Source of the DNA: Bacillus methanolicus MGA3
Lineage (GTDB): Bacteria; Bacillota; Bacilli; Bacillales; Cytobacillaceae
Direction of reading: 5' to 3'
Length of the DNA: 64,000 nt
NCBI RefSeq assembly: GCF_000724485.1
Contig: NZ_CP007739.1
Span: 2,822,001-2,886,000 of the forward strand
Positions 31,783 through 40,948 of the stretch are shown here, piece by piece (within the stretch, counting starts at the first letter, position 1; each line of letters starts with the position of its first letter). The notes under the pieces are model-generated. The model worked only from the letters and a program-made list of their open reading frames with translations. It had not been told where the DNA came from and searched no databases. The position numbers and the translations under genes were made by a program.

Positions 31783-32529
31783 ATGAACTTAATAAATGAT
31801 ATCACTCACCGTCCTTGGCCATTACCTTCGAAAAAATGGATTATGCGGCAAACTTGGAGTAATCTATTGTTTGCTCATTGGCCTGTACCACCTGAAACAC
31901 TGCGCCCGCATATTCCCCCTCCCTTACAAATCGACACCTTTAATGGATATGCGTGGTTGGGTATTGTTCTATTTGTTTTGGAAGGAATTTATCCTCGTGG
32001 ATTGTCATATGTATCGTTAGTCCCTCCATTTCCAGAAATCAATGTAAGGACATATGTTCAATGCAATGGGAAACCCGGTGTTTATTTTATGTCCCTTGAT
32101 GCCGAGCACTGGATCACATATACAATTGCAAAAAAATTGTTTCGTTTGCCTTATTATTCTGCACAAATTTCTTTTCAAAAAAAAGGACAAACCTTTCATT
32201 GCAAAAGTATTCGCAAAGGAAAAACAAATACTCCAATAATATTTAATGGAAATTACGTTCCTTTATCAGAAGTTTATTTTGCTAAAGAAGGAACGCTGGA
32301 CCATTGGCTTACAGAACGATATTGCCTCTACAGTACCGATAACGGAGCCAATATCTATTGCGGTGAAATACACCATCGTCCATGGCCGCTGCAAAAAGCA
32401 GAGACAGAAATATGTACAAATACACTTTTTTCTCCTTTTCATTTTGACTTTACTGAAGTAAAACCCATTTCTCATTTCTCGAAAGGAGTTGATGCGCTTA
32501 TCTGGAATATTAAAAAAGTACGTTTTTAA
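31783..32529 (+). CDS. yqjF: YqjF family protein (DUF2071)
   Basis: A 248-residue DUF2071 protein. Marks are MRQTWSNLLFAHWPVPPETL near residue 20, LQIDTFNGYAWLGIV, PPFPEINVRTYVQCNGKPGVYF, and TERYCLY with GEIHHRPWPL in the second half. The function is unknown. A strong AAAGGAGGT precedes the ATG at 31783. It stands alone and is transcribed away from its neighbour at 30224-31633. Confidence 0.85.
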   Translation: MNLINDITHRPWPLPSKKWIMRQTWSNLLFAHWPVPPETLRPHIPPPLQIDTFNGYAWLGIVLFVLEGIYPRGLSYVSLVPPFPEINVRTYVQCNGKPGVYFMSLDAEHWITYTIAKKLFRLPYYSAQISFQKKGQTFHCKSIRKGKTNTPIIFNGNYVPLSEVYFAKEGTLDHWLTERYCLYSTDNGANIYCGEIHHRPWPLQKAETEICTNTLFSPFHFDFTEVKPISHFSKGVDALIWNIKKVRF

Positions 32530-32532
32530 TGC

Positions 32533-32612
32533 GAAAAAGACAGACCCCTCCAATAAATACATATAAAACGATTCTAATTATTGTTGTTGTTGGAGGGAGT
32601 CAGACCTTTTTA
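32533..32612. repeat. Inverted-repeat element, copy A (GACCCCTCCAA type)
   Basis: The left end reads AAAAAGACAGACCCCTCCAA and the right end reads TTGGAGGGAGTCAGACC before TTTTT. The ends are inverted copies with a few changes. It lies between yqjF and yusU and could also act as a terminator for both. It is related to the elements at 45367, 48479 and 53921. Confidence 0.6.
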
Positions 32613-32640
32613 AGCCATCACTTAATAAGTTAACCCCTTT

Positions 32641-32892
32641 TTATCCATTCTTTTTTGCACGATGGGCTTCATTTAATTGCTTAATTTCTCGAACGAGTTG
32701 TTTCATTTCTTCCTTTGCATCTGGATATAATTCATTCCAGTGCTTGGCAAGAGGCGGCATCGATTTAGCAATGTGCGTGTATAAAGCCCATATTTTCACC
32801 TTTTCTTTTAATTCATCATTCGTGTCACCAATTAACAGTTCTGTATATTTGGTAAGCAAAGCATCAAATTGCTCGTAAAATTTTTCTTCCAA
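32641..32892 (-). CDS. yusU: YusU-type DUF2573 protein
   Basis: An 83-residue acidic, helical protein beginning MEEKFYEQFDALLTKYTELL with the conserved KVKIWALYTHIAKSMPPLAKHW. It lies directly downstream of the siderophore ATPase gene, as YusU lies beside YusV in B. subtilis. The function is unknown. Confidence 0.8.
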   Translation of the reverse strand: MEEKFYEQFDALLTKYTELLIGDTNDELKEKVKIWALYTHIAKSMPPLAKHWNELYPDAKEEMKQLVREIKQLNEAHRAKKNG

Positions 32893-32960
32893 AAAGGCCC
32901 CTCCTTACATAAGCCGTTTGCATGTTTGCGGATATTTTCCGCCCAAAATCGCAATTTTAA

Positions 32961-33803
32961 TTAGTTAAATCTGTAAGACTCGGAACCATGCAAAACAGGC
33001 GTTCCTTTTAAAATGCATCTTCCTTTTCCATACGGAATGCACAAGGGTGTTCCAAATAACGGATCCATCGTAACCTCACAGTCCATGCCAAATACATTTT
33101 TGACAAGGCTGCAATTAATGACATGTTCTGGTTTTCCCTGGGCATAAATCTTTTGATCCTTAATAGCGACAATATTATGCGCATAGCGGCATGCTAAATT
33201 TAAATCATGAAGAACCATCACAATTGTTCGTTTTTCTGTTTCGTTTAATTCAAAAAGCAAATCCAAAATCTCAATTTGATGAGCCATATCCAAATAAGTT
33301 GTTGGCTCATCCAATAAAATAATATCCGTATTCTGAGCAAGGGTCATAGCAATCCAGGCGCGCTGGCGCTGCCCGCCTGATAACGAATCGACAGTCCGGT
33401 CTTTTAAATGGTCTAAACCGGTTGCTTTTAACGCTTTTCTTACCTTCGTTTCGTCTTCGATTGTCCACTGTTTCAGCCAAGATTGATAAGGATATCTGCC
33501 TTGTTTCACCAACTGAAGAACAGTGAGGCCTTCAGGTGCTGCCGGAGATTGCGGAAGAATGGCCATTTTTTTTGCTACCTCTTTTGTTGATAATTTGGAT
33601 ATGGCTTCCCCTTCAAGCAAAACGGCGCCTGATTTAGGTTTAAGAAGCCGGGCAATGGAACGAAGCAGTGTCGATTTTCCGCAGCCGTTCCCGCCTATAA
33701 AAACTGTGATCTCACCTCTTGGAACTTTAAGGTCAAGTTCATTAATAATAATAGTTTCTCCGTATGAAAGCGTCAGTTTATTCGTTTCTATCGCCTGCCC
33801 CAT
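32961..33803 (-). CDS. yusV: Iron-siderophore ABC transporter ATPase (YusV type)
   Basis: A 280-residue FecE/FhuC-family ATPase with Walker A GGNGCGKST, signature LSGGQRQRAWIAMTLAQ, Walker B IILLDEPTTYLDM and VLHDLNLACRYA. In B. subtilis YusV powers several hydroxamate or citrate-hydroxamate siderophore importers, including YfiYZ-YfhA. Here it is the third gene of an operon with both permeases, which strengthens that pairing. The operon is Fur-controlled, judged from the box upstream of yfiZ. Confidence 0.9.
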   Translation of the reverse strand: MGQAIETNKLTLSYGETIIINELDLKVPRGEITVFIGGNGCGKSTLLRSIARLLKPKSGAVLLEGEAISKLSTKEVAKKMAILPQSPAAPEGLTVLQLVKQGRYPYQSWLKQWTIEDETKVRKALKATGLDHLKDRTVDSLSGGQRQRAWIAMTLAQNTDIILLDEPTTYLDMAHQIEILDLLFELNETEKRTIVMVLHDLNLACRYAHNIVAIKDQKIYAQGKPEHVINCSLVKNVFGMDCEVTMDPLFGTPLCIPYGKGRCILKGTPVLHGSESYRFN

Positions 33804-33837
33804 TTATACCCGCTCCTTTACTAGTATTTCTTTAAAC

Positions 33838-34896
33838 CTAAGAATTCCTTGTTTTAAACAATAAGTAGATAAAATATGGTGCCCCAATGCTTGCTGTAAA
33901 AACACCGGCAGGTATTTCTAACGGCGAAAACAATGTTCGGCCAATTAAATCTGCAAGCATGACCAATATTCCGCCTAAAAGCGCCGAAACCGGCAATAAA
34001 GCTCCAAAGGCGGAACCAACAAGCCGCCTTGCCATATGAGGTGCCATTAAACCGACAAAACCGATTCCCCCTGCAAAAGCGACAGAGCTGCCAATTAAAC
34101 CAGTACTGATCATCAGTAAAGTGAAGCGCTGTCTATGAACATGGCTTCCAAGACCGGCTGCGATATCATCACCAAGCTCTTGGATATTAACATGTCTTGC
34201 ATAAATAAAGGCTATTATAAGAAGAAGGACAATCCATGGAACGAGAATTCCAACGTTTTTCCAATTTGACCCGTACACGGTCCCGGTAATCCAAATATTT
34301 GCCTGGCTGGCTTGATAAATAGGCCCTAAAATCATCATGATTGTTGTCAAAGCCTTCATTAATGTCATAATTCCAATACCAATAAGAACGAGCCTTACCG
34401 ATGATACACCGTTTTTCCATGCTAAAAGATAAACGAGAAAAGCAACGGCGGCAGCTCCGCAAAATGCGGCTGCCGGAAGCCAACTAATGCTTACTGTTAA
34501 AGAATGATTTTTATCACTAAAAACAGCTAAAAAACCGACAACGGCAACGGTTGCTCCCCCGGTAATACCCAGAATGTCAGGAGATGCGAGCGGGTTCCGG
34601 ATCATGCCCTGCAAAATCCCTCCAGCGACTGAGAGCCCCATTCCGGCCATGAAAGCAATGATGATTCTCGGCAGCCGGAACGACAGGATCACGAGGCGGT
34701 CTGTTTCAGAACCTCCGCCAATCAACACTTGCAAAACATCCAGAGGACTGATTTTCATCTCTCCCATTCCTGTGCTTAAAACAAAAACAAATGATGCCGT
34801 AAGCAACAACCCGAAGAAAACAAATAGTCCTTTATTATCGATTAAATATGATATTTTCCCTTTAAATATTCGAAAGTTTTTATATCGTTGTTTCAT
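33838..34896 (-). CDS. yfhA: Iron-siderophore ABC transporter permease (YfhA type)
   Basis: A 352-residue FecCD-family permease with about ten membrane helices. Marks are SFRLPRIIIAFMAGMGLSVAGG, IRNPLASPDILGITGGA and the C-terminal GFVGLMAPHMARRLVG. The start overlaps the end of the preceding permease gene by four bases, as usual for the two halves of such a pore. Confidence 0.88.
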   Translation of the reverse strand: MKQRYKNFRIFKGKISYLIDNKGLFVFFGLLLTASFVFVLSTGMGEMKISPLDVLQVLIGGGSETDRLVILSFRLPRIIIAFMAGMGLSVAGGILQGMIRNPLASPDILGITGGATVAVVGFLAVFSDKNHSLTVSISWLPAAAFCGAAAVAFLVYLLAWKNGVSSVRLVLIGIGIMTLMKALTTIMMILGPIYQASQANIWITGTVYGSNWKNVGILVPWIVLLLIIAFIYARHVNIQELGDDIAAGLGSHVHRQRFTLLMISTGLIGSSVAFAGGIGFVGLMAPHMARRLVGSAFGALLPVSALLGGILVMLADLIGRTLFSPLEIPAGVFTASIGAPYFIYLLFKTRNS

Positions 34897-35897
34897 CGCC
34901 CACTGAACCCCTTTCTAGCAATATAAATAAAAAATGGGGTTCCTATAATGGCTGTCATAACACCGACCGGAACTTCCCGGGGCATTAAAATATATCTGGA
35001 TGCAATGTCAGCTGCTATCAATAGCATTCCGCCAAGCACGCCTGAAAAAGGAATTACCCAGCGATGGTCGATCCCTACAATAAAACGGGTAAGATGAGGA
35101 ACGACAATTCCAATAAATCCAATGGGGCCACAGGCTGCAACTGCCCCTCCTGAAAGAAGGATGACAATCATTCCGATGCCTATTTTTAAAAACACTGTAT
35201 TTAATCCAAGACCTTTCGCCACATCTTCTCCCATTGAAAAAACATTCATTTTTGCTGCTATTAACAGCGAAGCAATCCAGCCAGCGGCCAAATATGGAAG
35301 GACAGTAGTTAAATTTTCCAGCTTTCTTCCGGAAACGGACCCTGCAAGCCAAAATAACACTTGTTCGAACGCGGCTTCATTTAATACGAGAAGACCTTGG
35401 GTAAAAGAAGAAAACATTGCTGTCATGGCTGCACCGGCAAGTGTGAGCTTCATCGGAGTTAATCCTTCCCTTCCAATGGATCCAACCACATAAACACTTA
35501 TAGCAGCTATAGCAGCACCTAAAAAAGAAAGCCACGTAAAAAAATGAAGATTCCCCAAACTGAACATCGTTACGCCTATTACGACAGCAACTCCGGCTCC
35601 TGCATTAACTCCGAATATATCCGGTGATGCAAGCGGATTTTTCGTTAACGTTTGCATTAAGACTCCTGAAATGGCTAAACTCGCTCCAACTGCAGCGGCA
35701 ATGAATGCACGAGGAACTCTTGCCGATTGAATCACAAGATGTTCATTTGATCCATTAAAATGGGTAAATGCGTCAATAGCCATTTTCCAAGTCGTATCCG
35801 TATACCCGTAAACAATGCTCGCACATATGAAAAAAAGCAGCAAAACAATGGCGAGCAAAAACCCCATCCATTTCTGCCTTGTGTTTTTTAACAGCAT
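34893..35897 (-). CDS. yfiZ: Iron-siderophore ABC transporter permease (YfiZ type)
   Basis: A 334-residue FecCD-family permease. Marks are SARVPRAFIAAAVGASLAISG, TKNPLASPDIFGVNAGAG and GPIGFIGIVVPHLTRFIVG. The ATG at 35897 is preferred (AAGGT eight bases upstream, MLLKNTRQKWMG leading into the first helix); the frame runs open to 35978. It is first in the minus-strand operon, divergent from the binding-protein gene, with a Fur box between them. Confidence 0.87.
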   Translation of the reverse strand: MLLKNTRQKWMGFLLAIVLLLFFICASIVYGYTDTTWKMAIDAFTHFNGSNEHLVIQSARVPRAFIAAAVGASLAISGVLMQTLTKNPLASPDIFGVNAGAGVAVVIGVTMFSLGNLHFFTWLSFLGAAIAAISVYVVGSIGREGLTPMKLTLAGAAMTAMFSSFTQGLLVLNEAAFEQVLFWLAGSVSGRKLENLTTVLPYLAAGWIASLLIAAKMNVFSMGEDVAKGLGLNTVFLKIGIGMIVILLSGGAVAACGPIGFIGIVVPHLTRFIVGIDHRWVIPFSGVLGGMLLIAADIASRYILMPREVPVGVMTAIIGTPFFIYIARKGFSGR

Positions 35898-35984
35898 AGC
35901 CAAATACCTTCTAACCTGTTTATTTATGTATGGTCCATTTTCAAGTTTCAGTCTATTGTAATCATGAGAATCTGTCAATGACTT

Positions 35985-35999
35985 TGAAAATCATTATCA
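35985..35999. promoter_or_regulatory. Fur box of the yfiZ-yfhA-yusV operon
   Basis: On the minus strand TGATAATGATTTTCA, 14 of 15 against the 7-1-7 Fur box. A TTGACA -35 element of the divergent promoter lies next to it (35973-35978). Confidence 0.8.
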
Positions 36000-36007
36000 A
36001 TTAATTG

Positions 36008-36061
36008 TTGACATTGCATAGGAATCACATTATGATAAGTTATAAATGATAATGATTATCA
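36008..36061 (+). promoter_or_regulatory. Promoter and perfect Fur box of the binding-protein gene
   Basis: TTGACA (36008-36013), a 17-base spacer, TATGAT (36031-36036), then TGATAATGATTATCA (36047-36061), an exact 7-1-7 Fur box over the start region. Iron-replete cells should shut it off. Confidence 0.9.
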
Positions 36062-36092
36062 TTAACAATAATATTGAGGAGGCATACATAAG

Positions 36093-37088
36093 TTGAAAAA
36101 ATTAAAATCGCTATTTGCTATTATTTCTTTATTCACGCTCTTCCTTCTTGCCGCTTGCGGAAACAATGCAGAGGAGACGGCAACTGAGAAAAAAGAAAAC
36201 GACAAAAAAACAGAAGATACAAGCTATACAGTTGAACACGCAATGGGAACAACTAAATTAGAAAAAACACCTAAAAGAGTCGTCGTCCTTACAAACGAAG
36301 GAACGGAAGCCTTGCTGGCTCTAGGAGTAAAACCCGTTGGAGCTGTTCAATCATGGCTTGGAGATCCGTGGTACGATCATATTAAGAATGATATGGAAGG
36401 GGTCGAAGTCGTAGGAGTTGAGCATGAAGTAAATTTGGAGAAAATTGCAGCATTGAAACCTGATTTAATTATTGGAAACAAATTGCGTCAAGAAGCTGTG
36501 TACGATAAATTAAGTGCGATTGCTCCAACTGTTTTTTCATAAACTCTCAGAGGAGATTGGAAAGAAAACTTTCAATTATATGCGAAAGCTTTAAACCTTG
36601 AAGAAAAAGGAAACAAAGTATTAAGCGATTTTGATGCAAAAGCAGCCGATTTAAAACAAAAACTAGGTGATAAAGTAAATCAAGAAGTTTCTGTTGTTCG
36701 TTTCATGGCTGGAACTGCTCGTATTTATTACACAGATTCCTTTTCCGGGGTTATTTTCGATCAATTAGGATTTAAACGTCCTAAACAACAGGAAGAGCTT
36801 TTTACTGGAAATAATAAACTTGGAAAACTTGCGATTGAGGTTGGAAAAGAACTCATTCCTAAAATGGATGGGGACATTCTTTTCTACTTCACATATGCAC
36901 CAGAAGGTGATCAAGAAGCTCTTAATACAGCAAAAGAATGGACAAGTGATCCCCTTTGGAAAAACTTAAATGCTGTTAAGAACGGAAATGCCCATGAAGT
37001 TAATGACGCGATTTGGAATACTGCCGGCGGCGTTATAGCAGCTAACCAAATGCTAGATGAACTTGAAAAAATAATGCTCACAAATTAA
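36093..37088 (+). pseudogene. yfiY: Siderophore-binding lipoprotein gene (YfiY type) with an in-frame stop
   Basis: A TTG start behind GAGGAGG opens a lipoprotein (lipobox LLAACG, Cys22) of the FecB/BtuF fold. Codon 150 is TAA (36540-36542). The same frame then continues as TLRGDWKENFQLYAKALN and on to 37088, with RFMAGTARIYYTDSF and EWTSDPLWKNLNAV, exactly as a full-length 331-residue protein would. No frameshift is needed: one base change (AAA or CAA to TAA) explains it. The first 149 codons alone would lack the second lobe. Unless the stop is suppressed, or is a sequencing error, the transporter lacks its own receptor. Confidence 0.88.
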
Positions 37089-37105
37089 AAACTGCAATTG
37101 AAAAG

Positions 37106-37137
37106 AATCCGCATGAACCAATGCGGATTCTTTTTTT
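37106..37137 (+). terminator. Terminator of the yfiY locus
   Basis: Arms AATCCGCAT and ATGCGGATT (37106-37114, 37121-37129), followed by CTTTTTTT. Confidence 0.9.
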
Positions 37138-37206
37138 GCAACTTAATTCATAAAGATTCCAAAATCGGCAACAATATGTGTAATGCCAAAGAGATGGTGA
37201 GTAAAA

Positions 37207-38700
37207 ATGAAAAAATGGTTTAAAAACAATCGCAACAAAGAAGAATTCGATAAAAAAGATGGGCAAAAAGTACTCTTAAAATCTTATGATTATAAAAAAA
37301 CTTTTTACTACAATCAAAAAAACAACATTCGCTTTTCTTTAACGTTCGTGTCTACATTAATTGATCAAAACGTTCTTCACCAGACTGTTCTCCCGCATCT
37401 ACAGGAGAATGAATTCACGTCTCTGGATGATATTAAAAAAATCATTCCCATTTCAGATATGGAAATTTCGGACGATCCGTCAATCATCGAACAAAAGCTT
37501 TTTAACGGCTATGTTATGTTAACGATTGAACCGGACGAAAAGCGTTTTGCCTTTATCAGCACTCCAAAACTGCTCGTCCGCAATCTTGCACAACCCGAGG
37601 TTGAGTTTAGTGTCATCGGCCCAAAGGAAGCATTTGTTGAATCCATTGACCAAAACCTTAATTTAATTCGCAAAAGAGTACCTGTAAAAGAACTTGTGAT
37701 TGAGTCTCTTTCCGTCGGCAACATTTCAAAAACGAAAATCGCAATCCTTCATATCGATGGAATAACAGACCCGCAAAACGTAAATACGGTTAGACAGCGC
37801 ATTCAGGAAATCGAATATGACCAGATTACAGACAGTTCTTATATTGTTCAGCTTATTGCGGACAACGTGCATTCTCCCTTTCCGCAAATGCTTGATACGG
37901 AACGGCCGGACCGGATTGCAGCAATTCTGGCTGAAGGGAAAGTTGCCGTAGTCGTTGATGGATCCCCGCATGTATTAATTGCACCAACGACAATTGTTGA
38001 ATTTTTCAATGCATTTGAAGATTACAATCTTCTCTGGCATTCTGCATCTTTTTTCCGAATGCTGCGCTTGTTTTCAGTTGCCTTTTCCATATTAGTAACA
38101 CCTGTCTATGTAGCAGCGTTAACATATCACTATGAGTTAATTCCAAAGGATCTATTAACTACGTTAATTAGCTCGAGAAGGGTGGTTCCCCTCCCTCCAA
38201 TTTTAGAAGCACTGTTATTGGAATTAGTTATTGAACTCCTGCGAGAAGCAGGAGCCCGGCTCCCGACAAAAGTCGGCCAGACAATCGGCATCGTAGGCGG
38301 AATCGTAATTGGAACGGCGTCTGTTGAAGCAGGTCTTACAAGTAATATTCTTTTAATTATGGTGGCCCTATCTGCCCTTGCTTCTTTCACTACTCCGGTT
38401 TACAAAATAGGCGTTTCAATCAGGCTCTTGCGGTTCCCTTTTTTGTTCTTTGCTGAGCTCTGGGGCCTGGTTGGAATTGTATTTTGTTTTTGTATTTTGT
38501 TGACCCATTTAATCAGACTTGATTCTCTCGGACGGCCATTTTTAGAACCGCTGTATCCTCCAAGAGTGGCGGACTTAAAGGACGCATTAATCCGCTTGCC
38601 TTTTGATAAGCAGCGGATGCGTCCGGAATATTTAAGAACCGAGCAGCCTATCCGCTTCGGAAAGAAAAAAGCAAAAGTGAAAAAAGATATCGACGAATAA
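37207..38700 (+). CDS. Spore germinant receptor A subunit (GerA/GerKA family)
   Basis: A 497-residue inner spore-membrane protein. A soluble N-terminal domain of about 280 residues (DPSIIEQKLFNGYVML, ERPDRIAAILAEGKVAVVVD) is followed by about five membrane helices. The family block RRVVPLPPILEALLLELVIE leads into REAGARLPTKVGQTIGIVGG. It acts with the B and C subunits to sense a germinant in dormant spores; the ligand cannot be predicted. The ATG at 37207 follows GGTGAG. It is expressed in the forespore in known cases; no convincing sigma-G promoter was found by eye. Confidence 0.92.
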   Translation: MKKWFKNNRNKEEFDKKDGQKVLLKSYDYKKTFYYNQKNNIRFSLTFVSTLIDQNVLHQTVLPHLQENEFTSLDDIKKIIPISDMEISDDPSIIEQKLFNGYVMLTIEPDEKRFAFISTPKLLVRNLAQPEVEFSVIGPKEAFVESIDQNLNLIRKRVPVKELVIESLSVGNISKTKIAILHIDGITDPQNVNTVRQRIQEIEYDQITDSSYIVQLIADNVHSPFPQMLDTERPDRIAAILAEGKVAVVVDGSPHVLIAPTTIVEFFNAFEDYNLLWHSASFFRMLRLFSVAFSILVTPVYVAALTYHYELIPKDLLTTLISSRRVVPLPPILEALLLELVIELLREAGARLPTKVGQTIGIVGGIVIGTASVEAGLTSNILLIMVALSALASFTTPVYKIGVSIRLLRFPFLFFAELWGLVGIVFCFCILLTHLIRLDSLGRPFLEPLYPPRVADLKDALIRLPFDKQRMRPEYLRTEQPIRFGKKKAKVKKDIDE

Positions 38701-38719
38701 TGACGGGAGGTGAACCGCC

Positions 38720-39811
38720 ATACAGCAGCCATCCATTCCAGAACGTCTTCAAATTTCCCCTTTTCTCGTTTGTTATGTGATAATGGCTATGCAAATCGGA
38801 ATTGGTATATTAGGATATCAGCAATTCATTGCCGAAGGGGCTGGCTATGATGCTTGGATTTCCGTGCTGATAACAGGCCTCAGCCTTCATGTGATTCTTT
38901 GGATGATCTACAAAATTTGCGAGACTGTGAACGGGGATATTGTTTCTGCTCATACGTATGTTTTTGGCAATATACTTGGGAAAGCAATCAGTTCCTTGAT
39001 AATTTTATATTATTCTGCTTATGCCATTACTGTATTAAGGTCATATGTTGAAATAATTCAAGTATGGATGTTCCATGAAATGAGTACGTTCTTATTCTCT
39101 TTAGGAATAATACTCCTAGTTATTTATATTATATTTGGCGGTTTTCGAACGATCGTCGGCATAGCTTTTTTCAGCATTGTTATCCCATCCTACCTAATCT
39201 TTATATTTTTATTCAGTTTGAAATATTCCAATTTCAATAATCTGCTTCCCATTTTTGACCACTCGCTGAAAGAGTTTGCTATTAGCGCCAAAAATATGTC
39301 ACTAAGCTATTTAGGATTTGAAGTCGTTCTATACTGTTACCCTTTTATTAAAGAACCGGAAAAATCAAAAAAGTGGGCACATCTTGGTGTATTGTTAACC
39401 ACTTTGTTATATACCGGTTTGGCTGTTCTTACATTCGCCTTTTTTTCTGAAGAAATGCTTAGGAGGACCATTTGGCCAACTTTCCAAATGTGGAGAGTTG
39501 CAGAATTGCCGTTTGTTGAAAGATTAGAATATATAGGGATTGCAACCTGGCTCTTAATTATTCTTCCAAATATTTGTTTAGCGATTTGGATTTCAAGCAG
39601 GTTAATAAAACGAATAGTCAATCTCAAACAAAAGATCAGTGTACTTCTTATCGCAATCGTTTGTTTAATCGTCTCTGTTACTTTTCAGACGAGAGAAGAA
39701 ATTAAGCTACTTGATGGCTATATCTCCAAGGCGGGTTTTTGGTTTTCATATGTTTATATTCCCCTTCTGTTTATGTCCGTCTTAATTGCAAAGAAGGTGA
39801 AAGGCAAATGA
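38720..39811 (+). CDS. Spore germinant receptor B subunit (GerB family), start codon apparently ATA
   Basis: An amino-acid-permease-like membrane protein with about ten helices. The family N-terminus is encoded from 38720, as IPERLQISPFLVCYVIMAMQ then IGIGILGYQQF, but the codon at the expected start is ATA (38720-38722). It lies seven bases after an excellent GGGAGGTGA (38704-38712). In this frame a TGA at 38711-38713 closes the upstream side. The first ordinary start is a GTG at 38777, which removes 19 residues, cuts into the first helix and has no ribosome site. So either ATA initiates, or an ATG has been lost. Length is 363 residues from ATA and 344 from GTG. Confidence 0.8.
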   Translation: MQQPSIPERLQISPFLVCYVIMAMQIGIGILGYQQFIAEGAGYDAWISVLITGLSLHVILWMIYKICETVNGDIVSAHTYVFGNILGKAISSLIILYYSAYAITVLRSYVEIIQVWMFHEMSTFLFSLGIILLVIYIIFGGFRTIVGIAFFSIVIPSYLIFIFLFSLKYSNFNNLLPIFDHSLKEFAISAKNMSLSYLGFEVVLYCYPFIKEPEKSKKWAHLGVLLTTLLYTGLAVLTFAFFSEEMLRRTIWPTFQMWRVAELPFVERLEYIGIATWLLIILPNICLAIWISSRLIKRIVNLKQKISVLLIAIVCLIVSVTFQTREEIKLLDGYISKAGFWFSYVYIPLLFMSVLIAKKVKGK

Positions 39812-40875
39812 GAATAAAGCACAATTTATGTTTTATGCTTTGTATTCTTTTTTTATCAGGCTGTCTTAATAAAGAAGTCGTTGATGATGTCAGTTTTAAA
39901 CTAGCAAGTGGTTATGATTATGTAAATGAGAAGGAAGTGCGCGGGACATTCCTAGTGCCTGAATTTTTGCCCGATAAAACGATTAAAAATGTTACATATT
40001 CTGCAGTTTCCCGTGGACCATTTGAAGTAAGTAAAGAGATACAGAAGAAAGTGTCAGACCCGATTGTCCGAGGAAGCCTTGAAGGGATCCTTTTTGGAAA
40101 TGATCTCGCTAAAAAAGGGATCAAAGATCTCCTCGATTCTTTTGAAAGAGATGCAAGTATTGGGGGAAGACTAAATTTAGGGGTAACGGAAGGGGACGCG
40201 AAAGATGTTCTTGAAGGGGAATACGGGAACAGAGGAAATGCAGTTTACCTGTCCCGCCTATTTGAACACAACATGGAACACCAAGATTTGCCTGAATCCA
40301 ATTTAAAGATTTTCTTATCGGATTATTATCAAAAAGGCAAAGACGGCTACTTGCCTCTTTTAAAAAAAAGTAGTAAAAAAAATATCGAAATTAACGGACT
40401 CTGCTTATTTAAAGAAGACAAAGTAGTAGATGAGCTTTCCGTTGATAAATTATTTTTCTTTAAATTAATGACCGATCAATATAATGAAGGTACCACTAAT
40501 GTTGGAGCTAACGGCAATAAAGCTTCGATAGAAATCATTTCATCAAAGAATAAAATGAAATTAATCGGAAGAAATCCATATAAAATCGAACTAAACATAA
40601 AATTAAAAGGCGAAATAACGGATTATACCGGAAATCAATTAACCAGGAAAATAAAGGATAACATTGAAAAAACAATGGAAAAAGACATAAAAGAACAATG
40701 TTCAAAGTTAATTTCCAGGTTCCGAGAAAAAAACATTGACCCAATCGGATTCGGCGCATTTGTCAAAAGCAGGACAAGAAACTTCGATTTTTCAAAATGG
40801 GATGATGAATATCAAAACCTGACAGTCGATGTAAATACAAAAGTCATTCTTGCCGAAGAAGGAGTCATTGAATAA
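39808..40875 (+). CDS. Spore germinant receptor C subunit, lipoprotein (GerC family)
   Basis: A 355-residue Ger(x)C lipoprotein: signal MRIKHNLCFMLCILFLSGC with lipid Cys19, an N-terminal domain (FKLASGYDYVNEKEVRGTFL, TYSAVSRGPFEV) and the C-terminal domain with ISSKNKMKLIGRNPYKIELN and DPIGFGAFV. The ATG overlaps the gerB stop (ATGA), with AAGGTGA upstream. It completes the A-B-C receptor operon. Confidence 0.9.
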   Translation: MRIKHNLCFMLCILFLSGCLNKEVVDDVSFKLASGYDYVNEKEVRGTFLVPEFLPDKTIKNVTYSAVSRGPFEVSKEIQKKVSDPIVRGSLEGILFGNDLAKKGIKDLLDSFERDASIGGRLNLGVTEGDAKDVLEGEYGNRGNAVYLSRLFEHNMEHQDLPESNLKIFLSDYYQKGKDGYLPLLKKSSKKNIEINGLCLFKEDKVVDELSVDKLFFFKLMTDQYNEGTTNVGANGNKASIEIISSKNKMKLIGRNPYKIELNIKLKGEITDYTGNQLTRKIKDNIEKTMEKDIKEQCSKLISRFREKNIDPIGFGAFVKSRTRNFDFSKWDDEYQNLTVDVNTKVILAEEGVIE

Positions 40876-40921
40876 AGGAAACTTCCCTGGGTTTGAGGTT
40901 TTACTTCCCGTTTATTAAATG

Positions 40922-40946
40922 AAGCGAAGGGCTTTCCCTTCGCTTT
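40922..40946. terminator. Shared terminator of the ger operon and the rodA-like gene
   Basis: Arms AGCGAAGGG (40923-40931) and CCCTTCGCT (40936-40944) with a T run on the plus side. The two genes converge here. Confidence 0.8.
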
Positions 40947-40948
40947 TC

